Position numbers and translations under genes: made by a program. The notes beneath the pieces were generated by a model. It searched no databases. It worked only from the letters and a program-made list of their open reading frames with translations, and had not been told where the DNA came from. Of a stretch of DNA of 64,000 nucleotides, positions 62,044 to 64,000 are shown piece by piece. Each line of letters begins with the position of its first letter. Position 1 is the first letter of the stretch. Source of the DNA: Saksenaea vasiformis B4078 (taxonomy: Eukaryota > Mucoromycota > Mucoromycetes > Mucorales > Saksenaeaceae); assembly GCA_000697055.1 (NCBI GenBank), contig JNDT01001676.1, forward strand, positions 154,531 through 218,530, written 5' to 3'.

Positions 62044-64000
62044 ATGCTTCACAGATTGGCCCATAAGCTCAAAGCAGATATAAAGGAAGGCATCAACGAT
62101 TTGCTGCACCGCAGTGATGATACGGAAGAAAGACGTGAAGAACAGTACTTGACAGAGCATCATCGTTATGGTTCTTTCGCGCCTGTCCGCCACGCTGCTC
62201 AAGTCAAGTTTTTCATTGATGGTCATGACCACTGCTGGTAAAAACCAGAACCTTAGAAGCACAACCTTCTTTTTTTTTTTTTTCTTTCCAAAGCTGAACT
62301 TTCTTCCCAGGGCCGTCTCAGAAGCAATCGAACAAGCGCGCGAATCAATTTTTATTGAAGATTGGTGGTTGGTAAGTCCCACAAGTCAGTCATTCCACTT
62401 TCTGTACACACGCTTATTATGTCGTCTTCTTGTTTACCTTATTTTAGACACCGGAGCTGGTAAGCGTTATATTATTATCGGGTCTTTGATTTTCCTAAAA
62501 CGAACTTTTATTATTTTAGTATCTCCGAAGACCTCCAGCAAAATATCCCCAATACAGAATTGACCGTCTGCTCAAAAAGAAGGCTGAAGAAGGTGTAAAG
62601 ATATTTATTGTGGTTTACAAGGCAAAGTGAAGAAGCATGAAACGTTTCGGTCCATTTCTAAATTATTATGCAGGAAGTGGAGTTGGCGTTGACACTTGAT
62701 AGCGCTCATACAAAACATACGCTTCAAGGTCTACACGAAAATATTGTTGGCAAGTAACCATTGTTTAGAAAAAGAGAAAATGTTTTGTTTATGGTTACAT
62801 TTAGTGCAAAGACATCCTGACCATGCCATTGGAGGAACGCTGTTCTGGTCACATCATGAAAAAATGGTCGTTGTTGATAACCGTATTGCTTTTGTCGGTG
62901 GCATCGACCTTTGCTTTGGGTAACCTGTACATACACCCTTCTCCATTTTGCTGATACCACTTTCAGTCGTTGGGATACACACACCCATCGTTTAGCCGAT
63001 TTCCATACGAGCGAGCCTGGTATGGAAGTCTTTCCCGGACAGGACTACAGTGATGCACGCGTGAGAGATTTTGAAGATGGTAAGTGCACCGGGTATCTTC
63101 TGTGACCACACATACTAACAAGCCAATCAATTCTAGTGAAAAATTGGGATATGCGTCTGATTGACAAGACAGTGATGCCACGAATGCCATGGCATGATAT
63201 GGCCTTGTGCATGGTAAACCTTTTTTTTCTTTATCTGTTTTGAATAGCAATTGAACGACAAAAACTATATAGTTGGGTGGACCTGTGCTCGATGTGGCTC
63301 GTCACTTTTGTGAACGATGGAACTTCATCAAGCACGAAAAAGCAATGGATAAAGACAAAGTTCCATTCTTGCAACCTCCCCTCGGTGGATTTACTCGCAA
63401 ACAATCCTTCAGAGTGCCTATGCAGGACGAAGGTGGACAGCATTACAGACATCATCATTTCAGACACGGCACACGGAACGTCCACGGTACTTGCCGCGCC
63501 CAAGTACTTCGCAGCAGCGCCGACTGGAGCTCTGGTATCCAAAATGAGGTAAACTCTCTATGCTTATTTATCTGTCCTCCTGTTTCTAAACTTCAGTTTA
63601 GACATCTATTCAGAACGCATACATCGCTCTCATTAACTCGGCCCAACATTTCGTGTACATTGAAAACCAGTTCTTTAGTACGTGTTCTGCATGTTGACGT
63701 AGTGTTCTGCTTCTAACCTATTTTTTTTTTCAAAAAAAAAGTTACATCCACGGAAGACGATTCTGATTACATTCTGCAAAACAAGATTGGTCAGGCTATT
63801 GTCAACCGTATTGTACGCGCTCACGAAGAAGGCACCAAGTTTAAAGTCTATGTGCTGATGCCACTGATGCCAGCCTTCCCTGCTGACCTCAGTACAAAGG
63901 AAGCCGCAACGGCAAGGTACAAAACCCATTTTTCTTTTTTCATTGTTCCCATGACTAAATAGTTTCATGGTAGACTTGTGATGCATTTCCAGTACATCAG
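62044..64000 (+). CDS. Phospholipase D (partial, runs off the window)
   Basis: Exons 62044-62237, 62311-62371, 62448-62459, 62520-62621, 62674-62749, 62805-62919, 62967-63079, 63137-63213, 63273-63548, 63602-63677, 63742-63916 and 63974 onward. The enzyme hydrolyses phosphatidylcholine to phosphatidic acid and choline at membranes. Visible family blocks are [36 protein letters not shown] (first HKD: H166, K168, D173), [36 protein letters not shown] and [10 protein letters not shown]. The second HKD lies past the window end. Only about 45 residues precede the catalytic core, so no PX or PH domain is present in this model. Exon 3 is a 12-nt microexon encoding TPEL. The introns after 62621 and 62749 start with GC. 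The stop of UTP5 is 169 bp upstream, same strand. Confidence 0.93.

Noticed and set aside
1..64000. CRISPR array, bacterial operons, prophage or rRNA
   Set aside because: No spaced direct repeats, Shine-Dalgarno-led gene strings, phage genes or rRNA were seen. The DNA is eukaryotic with spliced genes.

Overview
The window reads as nuclear DNA of an early-diverging filamentous fungus, most likely Mucoromycota. Coding genes are split by many short GT-AG introns (mostly about 45-70 bp). The gene set is fungal: a Skt5/Chs4-type chitin synthase activator, a fungal-specific transcription factor, and an ankyrin-DIL protein. A decayed Sel1-repeat gene resembles expanded families of this group. The phylum is an inference; no rDNA or mitochondrial marker is present. 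Exon joins were worked out by hand from splice signals and reading phase, so each CDS spans first to last coding base and the exons are listed in the evidence.

Layout. 1-3.97 kb: gene-free except tRNA-Gln(CUG) beside a very AT-rich tract. 4-7.3 kb: a divergent pair, a zinc medium-chain dehydrogenase (-) and an MFS sugar transporter (+), sharing a 352-bp promoter region. 8-9.9 kb: fungal_trans-type regulator (-). 10.8-11.9 kb: TAF12 (-). 13.0-14.5 kb: SURF6/Rrp14 (-). 15.1-17.9 kb: ankyrin + DIL protein (-). 18-23.2 kb: gene desert with a perfect small hairpin. 23.3-25.6 kb: ankyrin + dysferlin + FYVE protein (+). 26.2-28.8 kb: Skt5/Chs4 homologue with a CaaX box (+). 29.2-30.2 kb: unrecognised polyglutamine protein (-). 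32.3-34.3 kb: frameshifted Sel1-repeat pseudogene (-). 35.4-36.7 kb: PAF-acetylhydrolase-like lipase (-). 38.4-39.8 kb: decayed inverted-repeat element, copy 1. 39.9-41.3 kb: small coiled-coil protein with a PACT-like C-terminus (+). 41.5-43.5 kb: unrecognised Ser/Asn-rich nuclear-type protein (-). 44.7-45.2 kb: protein fragment, probably decayed. 47.9-49.0 kb: tetraspanin-like protein, first exon not found (-). 50.9-51.4 kb: small mitochondrial-type membrane protein (-). 53.1-57.6 kb: UPF2 (+). 58.6-59.7 kb: inverted-repeat element, copy 2, ending 128 bp before the start of UTP5/WDR43 (59.8-61.9 kb, +). 62.0 kb to the end: phospholipase D, cut by the window edge (+).

How the genes fit together. 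Most are unlinked housekeeping genes: transcription (TAF12), ribosome biogenesis (SURF6, UTP5), mRNA surveillance (UPF2), cell wall (Skt5), and membrane lipid or trafficking roles (FYVE, DIL, PLD, PAF-AH, tetraspanin). Only the dehydrogenase/transporter pair looks functionally linked. The most novel items are a pair of diverged elements with CCTTCGGACA-type inverted ends, one of which supplies an in-frame upstream ATG to UTP5; the ankyrin-dysferlin-FYVE domain combination; the very short PACT-domain protein; the orphan polyQ gene; and a 12-nt microexon plus two GC-AG introns in the PLD gene.
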